From positions 1 to 64,000 of the forward strand of contig CAUWDA010000008.1 in the NCBI GenBank assembly GCA_963557075.1: a stretch of 64,000 nucleotides of DNA. Reading direction: 5' to 3'. The translations under genes were made by a program, and so were the position numbers. Under the pieces are notes generated by a model. It had not been told where the DNA came from. It did not search any database and worked only from the letters and a program-made list of their open reading frames with translations. Within the stretch, counting starts at the first letter, position 1. Each line of letters begins with the position of its first letter. Shown here piece after piece: positions 50,777-59,166 of the stretch. This stretch comes from Flavonifractor sp963557075 (GTDB taxonomy: Bacteria > Bacillota > Clostridia > Oscillospirales > Oscillospiraceae).

Positions 50777-51781
50777 ATGGGATATGAAGCCAGCGTGCTC
50801 CGCCGGGCCGCCAAGCGGCTGGAGGGGGAGCGCCGCCGCCGGGAGGAGGCCCAGGCCCGCCGCCAGGCGGAGATCTACGCCCAGCTGCCCCGGGTGGCGG
50901 AGATCGACCGGGAGCTGAAGCAAACGGTGTACCAGATCATCGCCTCCTCCCTGCGAGAGGGCCGGGACCCGGCCCCCTCCATCCAAGTCATCAAGGACCA
51001 CAACCTCTCCCTCCAGGCCGAGCGCACCCACCTGCTGCTCCAGAACGGCTGGGGGGCCGACGCCCTGGACGACCAGCCCGCCTGTCCCCGGTGCAACGAC
51101 ACCGGCTGGGTGGGGGCCGAGATGTGCGTGTGCCTGAAAAAGCTGTGCGGCGAGGAGCAGATCCGCGAGCTCTCCAAGCTGCTGGACCTGGGGGAGCAGT
51201 CCTTCGAGACCTTCTCCATGGAGTATTACTCCCCCCTGCCCTGGCCGGGGGAGGCCCTCTCCCCCCGGGAGAACATGGAGTTCATCTTCGACCTGTGCTC
51301 CAGCTACGCCCGGAAGTTTGGGCGCTTCAAGCTGCGCAACCTCTTCCTCTCCGGTGCGCCGGGGCTGGGCAAGACCTTCCTGTCCGCCTGCATCGCCCGC
51401 ACCGTGTCGGAAAACGGCTTCTCCGTGGTATACGACACGGCGGTCAACGTCTTTGCCCGGTTTGAGGAGCAGAAATTTGCCCGGGACAAGCTGGACGCCG
51501 ACGAGGCCAGGGACGAGACCCGCCGGTACCTGGGCTGCGACCTGCTGATCCTGGACGACCTGGGCAGCGAGCTCACCACCCCCTTCGTCCAGTCCGCCCT
51601 GTACACCCTCATCAACGCCCGGCTGATGGCGGGCAAGCAGACGGTGATCTCCTCCAACCTGACCATGACCCAGGTGCGCCAGCGCTACACCCCCCAGATC
51701 TCCTCCCGGCTGGAGGGGGAGTACCGGGTGCTCCCCTTCTACGGCGAGGATATCCGGCTGTTGCGAAAGCAGACCCTGTAA
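50777..51781 (+). CDS. dnaI: DnaI/DnaC-type helicase loader ATPase
   Basis: AAA+ protein that loads DnaB at the origin or at restart sites. The 334 residues have a helical N-terminus and a cysteine motif CPRC..CVC (103-119) that may bind zinc as in DnaI. The AAA core has Walker A SGAPGLGKT (192-200), Walker B LLILDDLG, sensor-1 ISSNLT and the arginine-finger region SRLEGEYR. It begins 3 bases after dnaD. A phage DnaC-like origin is unlikely because no phage genes are nearby and DnaD precedes it. Confidence 0.9.
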   Translation: MGYEASVLRRAAKRLEGERRRREEAQARRQAEIYAQLPRVAEIDRELKQTVYQIIASSLREGRDPAPSIQVIKDHNLSLQAERTHLLLQNGWGADALDDQPACPRCNDTGWVGAEMCVCLKKLCGEEQIRELSKLLDLGEQSFETFSMEYYSPLPWPGEALSPRENMEFIFDLCSSYARKFGRFKLRNLFLSGAPGLGKTFLSACIARTVSENGFSVVYDTAVNVFARFEEQKFARDKLDADEARDETRRYLGCDLLILDDLGSELTTPFVQSALYTLINARLMAGKQTVISSNLTMTQVRQRYTPQISSRLEGEYRVLPFYGEDIRLLRKQTL

Positions 51782-51783
51782 AA

Positions 51784-51960
51784 AGAGTCTGTTGCAAAAT
51801 GCGCAAAAGACCTGTCATTCCGAGAAAAATGGCCGCCCGGTGGGCGGCCATTTTTCGTGGGGATCCGTCTCAATTTGCTGAGAAAACGGATTGCCACGCC
51901 AGTGTGCTCACTGGCTCGCAATGACAGACTTGTGCGGAATCGCAATTTTGCAGCAGGCCC
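51784..51960. repeat. MITE-like element with inverted ends, copy 2 (complete)
   Basis: About 175 bases. Left end GTCTGTTGCAAAATGCG (51787-51803) and right end CGCAATTTTGCAGCAGGCC (51941-51959) are imperfect inverted copies. Inside are the palindrome AAAAATGGCCGCCC (51825-51855) and GGATTGCCACG..CTCGCAATGACAG, a motif widely repeated in Clostridia genomes. It starts directly after the dnaI stop and may serve as its terminator. A second, inverted copy is at 1-101. Confidence 0.75.
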
Positions 51961-51964
51961 TGTA

Positions 51965-52002
51965 AAAAGCGGCAGAGGAGCGTTAGCTCCTCTGCCGCTT
52001 TT
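51965..52002 (-). terminator. Terminator of the small membrane protein gene
   Basis: Perfect 17-base stem AAAAGCGGCAGAGGAGC with complement around GTTA and T's on both strands, 14 bases past the minus-strand stop. Confidence 0.85.
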
Positions 52003-52016
52003 GTCGTCAAAGCAAT

Positions 52017-52226
52017 TTATTTTACCCAAAGTGCGCTTGAGTAGTAAATGGCCCCTGTTAGGCGGAACGTAAGCGCCATCGCACGATAGGTCGGCATCCG
52101 TGCAAACAGCTCCGGTATGTATCTGAATTCATCGAAGCCCAGCGTCGCAGTGATCAGGTTGCCGATGGTAAACAGGATGAACCCTATGATCCTTAGCGCC
52201 AGCTTCCTGGGATCTTTGCACTTCAT
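52017..52226 (-). CDS. Small membrane protein of unknown function (69 residues)
   Basis: Starts MKCKDPRKLALRIIGFILFT. A basic head is followed by one clear hydrophobic helix (about 9-29) and a second, weaker one near the C-terminus (LTFRLTGAIYYSSALWV). GGGAAGG lies 7 bases before the ATG at 52226, and a strong terminator follows the stop, both signs of a real gene. It has slightly lower GC than its neighbours. No family recognised. Confidence 0.55.
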   Translation of the reverse strand: MKCKDPRKLALRIIGFILFTIGNLITATLGFDEFRYIPELFARMPTYRAMALTFRLTGAIYYSSALWVK

Positions 52227-52352
52227 CGGTCTGCCTTCCCTTCCGATCCCAACCGAAATTACAACACCAATGTAGCATGTATACACAAAAATACTTTACT
52301 TTTTTCTGATGTTTTTATGATATTTTTATGAATCTCGGCAAAGACCGGCGGC

Positions 52353-54596
52353 TCACATCTGCTGATGGAAGGTGCGCTTGATGACCTCCAGCTGCTGCTC
52401 CCGGCTCAGGCGGGAGAAGTTCACCGCGTAACCCGACACCCGGATGGTGAGGGTGGGGTACTGCTCGGGATGCTCCATGGCGTCCTCCAGCAGCTGCCGG
52501 TTGAGCACGTTGACGTTGAGGTGGTGGGCACCCTGGAGGAAGTAGCCGTCCAGAATGTGCACCAGGTTGTCCACCCGCTCGGTCTCGCTCTTGCCCAGAG
52601 CGGCGGGCACGATGGAGAAGGTGTTGGACACGCCGTCCTGACACACCGCCCGGTAGGGGATCTTGGCCACCGAGTTGAGGGAGGCCAGGGCCCCGCTCCT
52701 GTCCCGGCCGTGCATGGGGTTGGCGCCGGGGGCGAAGGGCTCCCCCGCCTTGCGGCCGTCGGGGGTGGCCCCCGTCTTTTTGCCGTACATCACGTTGGAG
52801 GTGATGGTGAGGGCGGACAGGGTGTGGATGGCGCCCCGGTACAGGGGATGCTTTTTCAGCTCGGCGGAGAAGTAGGACACCAGCTCCACCGCGATATCGT
52901 CCACCCGGTCGTCGTCGTTGCCGTACTTGGGGAAGTCCCCCTCCACCTCGAAGTCCACGGCGATGCCCTTCTCGTCGCGGATGGGCCGCACTTTGGCGAA
53001 CTTGATGGCGGACAGGGAGTCGGCGGCGATGGACAGCCCCGCCACGCCGAAGGCGGCCAGCCGCTCCACCAGGGTGTCGTGGAGGGCCATCTGGCTGCTC
53101 TCGTAGGCGTATTTGTCGTGCATATAGTGGATGATGTTGATGGTGTCCACATAGAGCTCCGCCACGTAGGACAGCACCTTCTTATAGTTGCCCAGCACCT
53201 TGGGATAGTCCAGCACCTCGTCCCGGTCCAGCTCGATGCCGGGGACGATGACGCCCCCCTTCTTCTCGTCCACGCCGCCGTTGATGGCGTACAGCAGGCT
53301 CTTGGCCAGGTTGGCCCGGGCGCCGAAGAACTGCATCTGCTTGCCCACTGCCATGGCGGACACGCAGCAGGCGATGCAGTAGTCGTCGCCGTACATGGGC
53401 CGCATCAGCTCGTCGCTCTCGTACTGGATAGAGTCGGTGTCGATGCTCATTTTGGCGCAGTAGTCCTTGAAGCCCCGGGGCAGGTGGGGGCTCCACAGCA
53501 CCGTCAGGTTGGGCTCGGGGGCGGTGCCCAGGTTGGTGAGGGTATGGAGCATCCGGAAGGAGTTCTTGGTCACCAGGGTGCGGCCGTCCACCCCCATGCC
53601 GCCGATGGACTCGGTGACCCAGGTGGGGTCGCCGCCGAAGAGCTCGTTGTACTCCGGGGTGCGCAGGTGGCGCACCAGCCGCAGCTTGATAACGAACTGG
53701 TCCATCAGCTCCTGGGCCCCCCGCTCGTCCAGCACCCCCCGGTCCAGGTCCCGCTGGATGTAGATGTCCAAGAAGGTGGACACCCGGCCCAGAGAGGTGG
53801 CGGCGCCGTTGTTCTCCTTGATGCCCGCCAGGTAGGCCATGTACAGATTTTGCACCGCCTCACGGGCATTCTCCGCCGGACGGGTGATGTCGCAGCCGTA
53901 TTTGGCGGCCATGGAGGCCATCTGCTCCAGGGCCCGGATCTGCATCTGGACCTCCTCCCGCAGACGGATGCGCTCCTCGGTCATGGGGCCGTCGATGCGC
54001 TCCAGGTCGGCCCTCTTCTCCTCAATGAGAAAGTCGGTGCCGTACAGGGGCACCCGGCGGTAGTCCCCCACGATGCGGCCCCGCCCGTAGGCGTCGGGCA
54101 GGCCGGTGAGCAGGCCCGCATGGCGGGCCAGGCGGGTGCGCTCCGGGTAGGCGTCAAAGACGCCCTCGTTGTGGGTCTTGCGGTAGAGCCGGAAGTGGCG
54201 CTCGATCTCCGGATCCAGCTGGTAGCCGTACTGCTCCAGGGCGGAGGTGGCGTTGCGGATGCCGCCGAAGGGATTGACGATGCGCTTGAGGGGGGCGTCG
54301 GTCTGGAGACCCACGATGACCTCGTTCTCCCGGTCGATGTAGCCGGGGGCGAAGTTGTCGATGCCGGAGACGGCGTGGGTCTCCACGTCAATGATGCCCT
54401 TCTTCACCTCCTCGATAATGAGGGCCTCCGCCTTTTTCCACACCTGAGCCGTTTTTGTGGAAACCGGGGCCAGAAAATCCTCCGTTCCCAGATACGGAGT
54501 GTAATTTTTCTGGATAAAATTACGGACATTCACCAAATGCCGCCACTCGCCGGTGCAAAACCCCTGCCAGGCGGTGCAATTCACATCAATGCTCAT
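52353..54596 (-). CDS. pflB: Formate C-acetyltransferase (pyruvate formate-lyase)
   Basis: Glycyl-radical enzyme splitting pyruvate with CoA into acetyl-CoA and formate under anaerobiosis. The 747 residues have the active-site cysteine pair Cys410-Cys411 (YCIACCVSAMAVG) and the radical glycine Gly722 in RVSGYAVNF. FAPGYIDRENEVIVGLQTDAPLKRI is the expected N-terminal PFL domain. Its start overlaps the end of pflA by 11 bases, so the activase is translated first, the reverse of the E. coli order. Both are controlled by the ZTP riboswitch upstream. Confidence 0.96.
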   Translation of the reverse strand: MSIDVNCTAWQGFCTGEWRHLVNVRNFIQKNYTPYLGTEDFLAPVSTKTAQVWKKAEALIIEEVKKGIIDVETHAVSGIDNFAPGYIDRENEVIVGLQTDAPLKRIVNPFGGIRNATSALEQYGYQLDPEIERHFRLYRKTHNEGVFDAYPERTRLARHAGLLTGLPDAYGRGRIVGDYRRVPLYGTDFLIEEKRADLERIDGPMTEERIRLREEVQMQIRALEQMASMAAKYGCDITRPAENAREAVQNLYMAYLAGIKENNGAATSLGRVSTFLDIYIQRDLDRGVLDERGAQELMDQFVIKLRLVRHLRTPEYNELFGGDPTWVTESIGGMGVDGRTLVTKNSFRMLHTLTNLGTAPEPNLTVLWSPHLPRGFKDYCAKMSIDTDSIQYESDELMRPMYGDDYCIACCVSAMAVGKQMQFFGARANLAKSLLYAINGGVDEKKGGVIVPGIELDRDEVLDYPKVLGNYKKVLSYVAELYVDTINIIHYMHDKYAYESSQMALHDTLVERLAAFGVAGLSIAADSLSAIKFAKVRPIRDEKGIAVDFEVEGDFPKYGNDDDRVDDIAVELVSYFSAELKKHPLYRGAIHTLSALTITSNVMYGKKTGATPDGRKAGEPFAPGANPMHGRDRSGALASLNSVAKIPYRAVCQDGVSNTFSIVPAALGKSETERVDNLVHILDGYFLQGAHHLNVNVLNRQLLEDAMEHPEQYPTLTIRVSGYAVNFSRLSREQQLEVIKRTFHQQM

Positions 54597-55344
54597 GTTC
54601 AGACTCCTTTTCTTCCGTCCCGTTCCCCGAAGCGCAGCTCCGGTTCAGGCGCTCGTTCCATTGTTCCAGGGCCGCCCCATCCATAGGGGGAACCCCCTCC
54701 AGGGGGTAAGGCAGCCCCAGGGCGGCATACTTGTGGACCCCCAGGGTGTGGTAGGGCAGCAGCTCCACCCGCTCGATGTACCGGATGGTCTTTAAATACT
54801 CCTCCAGCCCTGTCAGATGGGCATCCCCGTCGGTGAGGCCGGGCGCCACCACATGCCGGACCCACAGGGGGACGGCGGCCTGCTGGGCCGCCGCCAGAAA
54901 GCGGGAAAATGGTTCCATGGAGCTGCCGGTGACTTTCCGCCAGCCCTCCGGGGTGTAGTGCTTCACGTCCAGCAGGATCAGATCGGTGTGGGCCAGGATA
55001 GCCCCATACTCCCCCAGGCCGCAGCCCGCCGTGTCCAGGCAGGTGTGCAGTCCCGCCTCCTGACACAGCGCCAGACATTCGGCCAGAAACTCCTGCTGGA
55101 GCAGAGGCTCCCCGCCGGAAAAGGTGACCCCGCCCCGGTCCCCATAGTAGGGCCTGTACCGGAGCAGCCGGTCCGTCAGCTGCCGGGGGGTAACAGTCTC
55201 CGCCGGTCCGTCCGCCGCCCAGGTGTCCGGATTGTGGCAGTAGCGGCAGCGCAGGGCGCAGCCCTGCAAAAAGACCACCGACCGGATCCCGGGTCCATCC
55301 ACCAGCCCCATAGACTCCAGAGAGTGGATCCGCCCTTGCGTCAT
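54586..55344 (-). CDS. pflA: Pyruvate formate-lyase activating enzyme (radical SAM)
   Basis: Makes the glycyl radical on PflB using S-adenosylmethionine and a 4Fe-4S cluster. The 252 residues hold the radical-SAM CxxxCxxC at Cys29, Cys33 and Cys36 (CALRCRYCHNPD), preceded by DGPGIRSVVFLQG. TFSGGEPLLQ and the later LDVKH are also typical. Two ATGs follow AAAGGAGG: the one at 55353 is a base from it, the one at 55344 is 10 bases away, so 55344 is preferred. First gene of the riboswitch-controlled operon. Confidence 0.95.
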   Translation of the reverse strand: MTQGRIHSLESMGLVDGPGIRSVVFLQGCALRCRYCHNPDTWAADGPAETVTPRQLTDRLLRYRPYYGDRGGVTFSGGEPLLQQEFLAECLALCQEAGLHTCLDTAGCGLGEYGAILAHTDLILLDVKHYTPEGWRKVTGSSMEPFSRFLAAAQQAAVPLWVRHVVAPGLTDGDAHLTGLEEYLKTIRYIERVELLPYHTLGVHKYAALGLPYPLEGVPPMDGAALEQWNERLNRSCASGNGTEEKESEHEH

Positions 55345-55368
55345 CGGGCGCATACCTCCTTTTTCCAT

Positions 55369-55415
55369 AAAGAAAAGCCGACAGTCCGGGCTTATCTCGC
55401 CCAGACGGTCGGCTT
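55369..55415 (-). terminator. Riboswitch-linked terminator before pflA
   Basis: Long stem: AAGCCGAC, bulge, GTCTGGGC, 7-base loop, GCCCGGAC, bulge, GTCGGCTT, then TTCTTT, 25 bases before the pflA ATG. Its left arm includes the CCGTCTGGGC segment that the ZTP aptamer needs. Aptamer and terminator are therefore mutually exclusive, giving an ON switch. Confidence 0.85.
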
Positions 55416-55469
55416 CGTTTATCATACTCCATGTGGTAGGCTCCACATTATCCGTCAGTCATATGATAA
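55399..55469 (-). ncRNA. ZTP (pfl motif) riboswitch aptamer
   Basis: On the minus strand: P1 arm TTATCATA, then TGACTGACGG, P2 hairpin TGTGG-AGCCTA-CCACA, TGGAG, P1 closing arm TATGATAA, a short linker and CCGTCTGGGC. This matches the ZMP/ZTP riboswitch order block by block. The pseudoknot usually formed by GGCG and CGCC is here GACGG with CCGTC, compensated changes that keep pairing. The class senses ZTP/ZMP, the signal of low 10-formyl-tetrahydrofolate. Formate from PFL feeds that pool. Confidence 0.9.
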
Positions 55470-55473
55470 AATC

Positions 55474-55502
55474 TTTATAGCACGGCCCCTGCCATTTGTC
55501 AA
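55474..55502 (-). promoter_or_regulatory. Promoter of the riboswitch-pflA-pflB unit
   Basis: Consensus TTGACA (55497-55502), 17-base spacer, TATAAA (55474-55479) on the minus strand; the transcript would begin just before the aptamer P1 arm. Confidence 0.9.
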
Positions 55503-55526
55503 GAGGTTTTCTCCGGAGCAGTCAGG

Positions 55527-56474
55527 TCAGCCGCCGTTTCGGGCAGCCAGGGACACCCAGCCGTTCTGCTCCCGGCGGCGGATGATACGCAGGCCGCAGC
55601 GCTCCAGCGCGGCCTGCACCTCGTCGGCCCGGGTGTCGATGATGCCGGAGCACAGGAACACCCCGTCCCCGGTGAGCCACTCCCCCGCCTTGGCGGCCAG
55701 GGGCATAATGACGTCGGCCACAATGTTGGCCAGCACCAGGGGATAGCGCCGGGCGCCCAACTCCTTCACCAGGGCCTGGTCGGAGAGCACATCCCCCGCC
55801 CGGACGGTGTACCGGTCCCGGCCGATGCCGTTGAGCCCGGCGTTCTCATAGGCCACGTCCACCGCCTTGGGGTCGATATCCACCGCCACCGCGTCGGAGG
55901 CCCCCAGAGCCATGGCGGCGATGGACAGGATGCCGCTGCCGCAGCCCAGGTCCAGCACCGGCTGGCCGGGGACCACATACTCCTCCAGTCCCATCAGGCA
56001 CAGCTGGGTGGAGGCGTGGTTGCCGGTGCCGAAGGTGAGCCCCGGGTTGAGGTACACCGGGGTGCGCCCCTCCGGCGGGGTCTGGTCCTTCTCCCACTCG
56101 GGGACGATCCACAGCTTCTCCCCCACCGCCATGGGCTTGTAGTACTTCTGCCAGGAGTGGGCCCAGTCGTTGTCCCCCAGGGAGGACAGGGTATAGGGCC
56201 TGTCGATGCCCTCCATCCACTGCTTCAGCTGGGCCTTGCCGTGGTCGTCGTCGGTGACGTAGAACTTCACCCGGCACACCCCGCGCATCCGCTCCTCCAG
56301 GGCCTCGTCCACATAGTCCCAGTACTGGTGGTTCTGCTCCAGAAAGGCCTTGAAATCCGCCTCATCCTCGATGGCGAACCCGGTGACGCCATTGGCGGTA
56401 AGCCGGGCGCACAGGCCGTCCAGCTCCTCCTCGGTGGTGTCCACCGCCACCTCCAGCCACTTTAGATCCTCCAT
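55527..56474 (-). CDS. prmA: Ribosomal protein L11 methyltransferase
   Basis: SAM-dependent methylation of ribosomal protein L11. The 315 residues have the PrmA N-terminal domain (WLEVAVDTTEEELDGLCARL) and the Rossmann methyltransferase. Motif I is VLDLGCGSGILSIAA, with LNPGLTFGTGNHASTQLCL just before it and the post-motif VLANIVADVIMPLA. Start and degV stop overlap by a base (TGATG), so it is coupled to degV. It ends just before the pfl promoter. Confidence 0.95.
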   Translation of the reverse strand: MEDLKWLEVAVDTTEEELDGLCARLTANGVTGFAIEDEADFKAFLEQNHQYWDYVDEALEERMRGVCRVKFYVTDDDHGKAQLKQWMEGIDRPYTLSSLGDNDWAHSWQKYYKPMAVGEKLWIVPEWEKDQTPPEGRTPVYLNPGLTFGTGNHASTQLCLMGLEEYVVPGQPVLDLGCGSGILSIAAMALGASDAVAVDIDPKAVDVAYENAGLNGIGRDRYTVRAGDVLSDQALVKELGARRYPLVLANIVADVIMPLAAKAGEWLTGDGVFLCSGIIDTRADEVQAALERCGLRIIRRREQNGWVSLAARNGG

Positions 56475-57346
56475 CAGCGCACGCTCCCCAGGAAGAACAG
56501 GGCCACGGTGCCGGGGCCGGAGTGGGCGCCGATGACGGGGCCCACATAGTTGATGACCACGGTCTCCACCCCGAAGCGGGCCTTCACATCGTCGGCCACC
56601 TTCTGGGCGTCCTCCAGGCAGTCGCCGTGGCTGATGAACACCACCTGGTCCTTGGGGTCCAGGGCGGTCTTTTCCATGTGGTCCACCAGCGCCTTCAGGG
56701 AGGCGTTCCGGCCCCGGGCCGTTCCTACCTTGATCAGATGGCCCTCATCGTCCACATGCATCACCGGCTTGATGGACAGCATGGTGCCCAGCACGGCGGT
56801 GGCGGCGGAGATGCGTCCGCCCCGCTTGAGGAAGTGGAGGTCGTCCACGGTGAACCAGTGGCACAGATTCAGCTTGTGGGCCTCGGTCCAGTCCCGTACC
56901 TCCTCCATGCTCTTGCCCTGGCGCTTCAACCGGGCGGCATGCCACACCAGAAGCCCCTGCCCCAGAGAGGCGCACAGGGTATCCACCACATACACCTTCC
57001 GCTCGGGGTACTGCTCCATCAGCTCGCCGGCGGCGATCCGGGCGGAGTTGCAGGTGGCGGACAAGCCGGAGGAGAAGGCCAGCACCAGCACATCCTTCCC
57101 TTCCTTCAAAAAGGGCTCGATGGTCTCCGTGTAGTCGGCCACATTGACCGCAGAGGTGGTGGCCACTCCACCGGAGCGCAGGCAGGCATAGAAATCCGCC
57201 GGGTCGATATCCCGGTTATCCGGCCAGTTGTAATAGGTCCGGTCGTCCATGGTAAAGGACAGAGGCAGCACCTCCACCCCCAGTTCCTTCACCATTTCGT
57301 CGGACAGGTCCGCAGAGGAATCGGTCAAAATCACATAGTCTCCCAT
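56474..57346 (-). CDS. DegV family fatty-acid-binding protein
   Basis: A 290-residue DegV-fold protein. In Gram-positives such FakB-type proteins hold a fatty acid for the kinase FakA, feeding exogenous fatty acids to phospholipid synthesis. The N-terminal ILTDSSADLS, the middle FSSGLSATCNSARIAAGEL and the C-terminal HSGPGTVALFFLG are diagnostic. No FakA (DhaK-like) gene is beside it. Overlaps prmA by one base. Confidence 0.92.
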   Translation of the reverse strand: MGDYVILTDSSADLSDEMVKELGVEVLPLSFTMDDRTYYNWPDNRDIDPADFYACLRSGGVATTSAVNVADYTETIEPFLKEGKDVLVLAFSSGLSATCNSARIAAGELMEQYPERKVYVVDTLCASLGQGLLVWHAARLKRQGKSMEEVRDWTEAHKLNLCHWFTVDDLHFLKRGGRISAATAVLGTMLSIKPVMHVDDEGHLIKVGTARGRNASLKALVDHMEKTALDPKDQVVFISHGDCLEDAQKVADDVKARFGVETVVINYVGPVIGAHSGPGTVALFFLGSVR

Positions 57347-57399
57347 TGTTTCAGAGAACCTCCTGTTTTTTCTGATTTCAATGCGCCTGCGGCGCAGGA

Positions 57400-57936
57400 T
57401 CAGTCTTTTTTCTTCTTCTCTTTCTCGTTTGCGGGCATCTTTGCCCGCAGCAGCTCCAGAATACGCTGGCAGGCCAGCTTGTCGGCGTAGCTGCGCAGAG
57501 CCAGGGACAGCGCCAGGCCGGGCAGATCCTCTTCCCCGGCGGTAGGGTCCAGGGACCCGGCGGTCACATCCAGCGCCCGGTCCAGCTCCATGCAGAACTG
57601 CTCATACAGTCCCCTGGGCTCCTGCCCCTGAGCCGCCGAGGCCAGCAGCAGTCCGGCATCCTTTACCGACAGCACCTGCTTCAGGGCGCAAAGGGCGGTG
57701 AGATAGGCCAGGTGGGTGCGGGAATACCGCTTGCCCTCCGCCCGGGGCATGGCGCCATCCTTGATATAATTATTCACCATAGCGGAGGTGAGGACCTCCC
57801 CCTCCCCATAGTGGATGAGTTGGCGTGGCATATAGTTGATGAGCTGGTCCATATACAGCCCGATGTCGGGAAATCCCTCCCACTCTACCGGCCGTTCGCC
57901 CTCCAGCCGCTCTTTCAGCCCACGGATCTCTTCCAA
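57400..57936 (-). CDS. DUF1836 domain protein
   Basis: A 178-residue cytoplasmic protein of the DUF1836 family, found in Firmicutes and thought to be regulatory because its core (YMDQLINYMPRQL, TSAMVNNYIKDGAMPRAEGKRY, SRTHLAYLTALCALKQVLS) resembles MerR-like DNA-binding helices. The best start is TTG at 57936, with AAGGAGGAG about 7 bases upstream; no ATG fits the ribosome site. It ends in a lysine-rich tail. 53 bases upstream of degV in the same direction. Confidence 0.8.
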   Translation of the reverse strand: MEEIRGLKERLEGERPVEWEGFPDIGLYMDQLINYMPRQLIHYGEGEVLTSAMVNNYIKDGAMPRAEGKRYSRTHLAYLTALCALKQVLSVKDAGLLLASAAQGQEPRGLYEQFCMELDRALDVTAGSLDPTAGEEDLPGLALSLALRSYADKLACQRILELLRAKMPANEKEKKKKD

Positions 57937-57987
57937 AGAGTCTCCTCCTTTCTGGTTTTCAAAACCACATCTAAGCATATCGCCGTC

Positions 57988-58017
57988 ATTATACCACATT
58001 GCTTTCCCCGAAGTAAA
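57988..58017 (-). promoter_or_regulatory. Promoter of the DUF1836-degV-prmA unit
   Basis: Minus-strand TTTACT (58012-58017), 18-base spacer, TATAAT (57988-57993), 52 bases before the TTG start. Confidence 0.65.
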
Positions 58018-58134
58018 GCCTTTCAGTGCCTGAAAACCGGTCTCTTGGCCCACATAACAAGATTATGTGACCTTCTCCCCTCTTTTTGCACATGGAGAGA
58101 GGGGCTATAAAAGCGCTTGTAATTTTGTGCGGTT

Positions 58135-58179
58135 TGACGAATGAATAAATATTGCACTTTTATGAATATGGTGTATAAT
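58135..58179 (+). promoter_or_regulatory. Promoter of the amino-acid ABC transporter with possible ArgR boxes
   Basis: TTGCAC (58152-58157), 16-base spacer, TATAAT (58174-58179). The -35 is overlapped by AATGAATAAATATTGCAC (about 58140-58157) and followed by TTATGAATATGG. Both halves resemble the ARG-box core TGAATAAATATTCA, so arginine-dependent control by ArgR/AhrC is possible. Confidence 0.55.
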
Positions 58180-58248
58180 GAGAATCACCAAATACGAGAG
58201 CTGTCCAGAAGCGCCTCGCGAATACCAATGGATAGGAGAGCATGTATC

Positions 58249-59085
58249 ATGAAACATATTAAGAAACTGGCCCTGCTGGGTCTCACCGCCGTTATGTCCC
58301 TGAGTCTGCTGGCCGGCTGCGGCGGCGGCACCACCGGCGCAGCCGATACCCCCGCCGGCGGCAGCACCGCCCCTGTGACCGAGGACCAGGAGCCCGCCGA
58401 GGGCGGCTTCACCACCGTGGAGGAGGGCAAGCTGATCCTCTCCACCAACGCCGAGTTCGCTCCCTACGAGATGCTGGACGACAGCGGCAACCCCATCGGC
58501 ATCGACATGGAGGTTGGCGCCGCCATCGCTGAGAAGCTGGGCCTGGAGCTGCAGATCGACGATATGGGTTTTGACGCCGCCCTGCTGGCTGTCCAGAACG
58601 GCCAGAGCGACATCGCCATGGCCGGCATCACCGTGGACGAGGAGCGGCTGGAGGTCATGGACTTCACCGATACCTACGCCACCGGCGTACAGGTTGTCAT
58701 CGTTAAGGACGGCTCTGATGTGACTCTGGACAACCTGGGTGAGAAGATGATCGGCACCCAGATGGGCACCACCGGCTTCATCTACTGCACCGATGACTAT
58801 GGCGAGGACCACGTCATCGGCTATGAGACTGGCGCTGTGGCCGTGCAGGCTCTGGTCAACGGCCAGATCGATGCCGTAGTCATTGATAACCTGCCCGCCC
58901 AGTCCTATGTGGAGGCCAACGAGGGTCTGACCATTCTGGATACCGAGTATGCCGTGGAGGACTACGCCATCGGCGTGAAGAAGGGCAATACCGCTCTGCT
59001 GGAGGCCGTCAACAGCGCCATGGCGGAGCTGAAAGCCGACGGTACCTTCCAGAACATCGTGGACAAGTACATCAAGGCGGACTGA
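58249..59085 (+). CDS. Amino-acid ABC transporter substrate-binding lipoprotein
   Basis: Family 3 extracellular solute-binding protein for polar amino acids. The 278-residue precursor has a signal ending in the lipobox LLAGC (Cys24), a Gly/Thr/Pro-rich linker, and the typical start LILSTNAEFAPYEMLDDSGN, IGIDMEVGAAIAEKLG. The segment DIAMAGITVDEERLEVMDFTDTYATG binds the amino-acid backbone. The start at 58249 has AGGAG upstream. Ligand not certain; possible ArgR boxes hint at a basic amino acid. First of three genes. Confidence 0.92.
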   Translation: MKHIKKLALLGLTAVMSLSLLAGCGGGTTGAADTPAGGSTAPVTEDQEPAEGGFTTVEEGKLILSTNAEFAPYEMLDDSGNPIGIDMEVGAAIAEKLGLELQIDDMGFDAALLAVQNGQSDIAMAGITVDEERLEVMDFTDTYATGVQVVIVKDGSDVTLDNLGEKMIGTQMGTTGFIYCTDDYGEDHVIGYETGAVAVQALVNGQIDAVVIDNLPAQSYVEANEGLTILDTEYAVEDYAIGVKKGNTALLEAVNSAMAELKADGTFQNIVDKYIKAD

Positions 59086-59166
59086 ATCCAACAACTGAAT
59101 CAACCGGAAGAAGGGCGGCGATGAGCCGCCCTTCCCCGGCGTTATAAGAAAGAAAGGAGGGGCCCT

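Noticed and set aside
49775..51781. dnaD-dnaI as prophage replication genes
   Set aside because: No integrase, repressor, terminase or structural genes nearby, and the pair is the normal chromosomal set in Clostridia.
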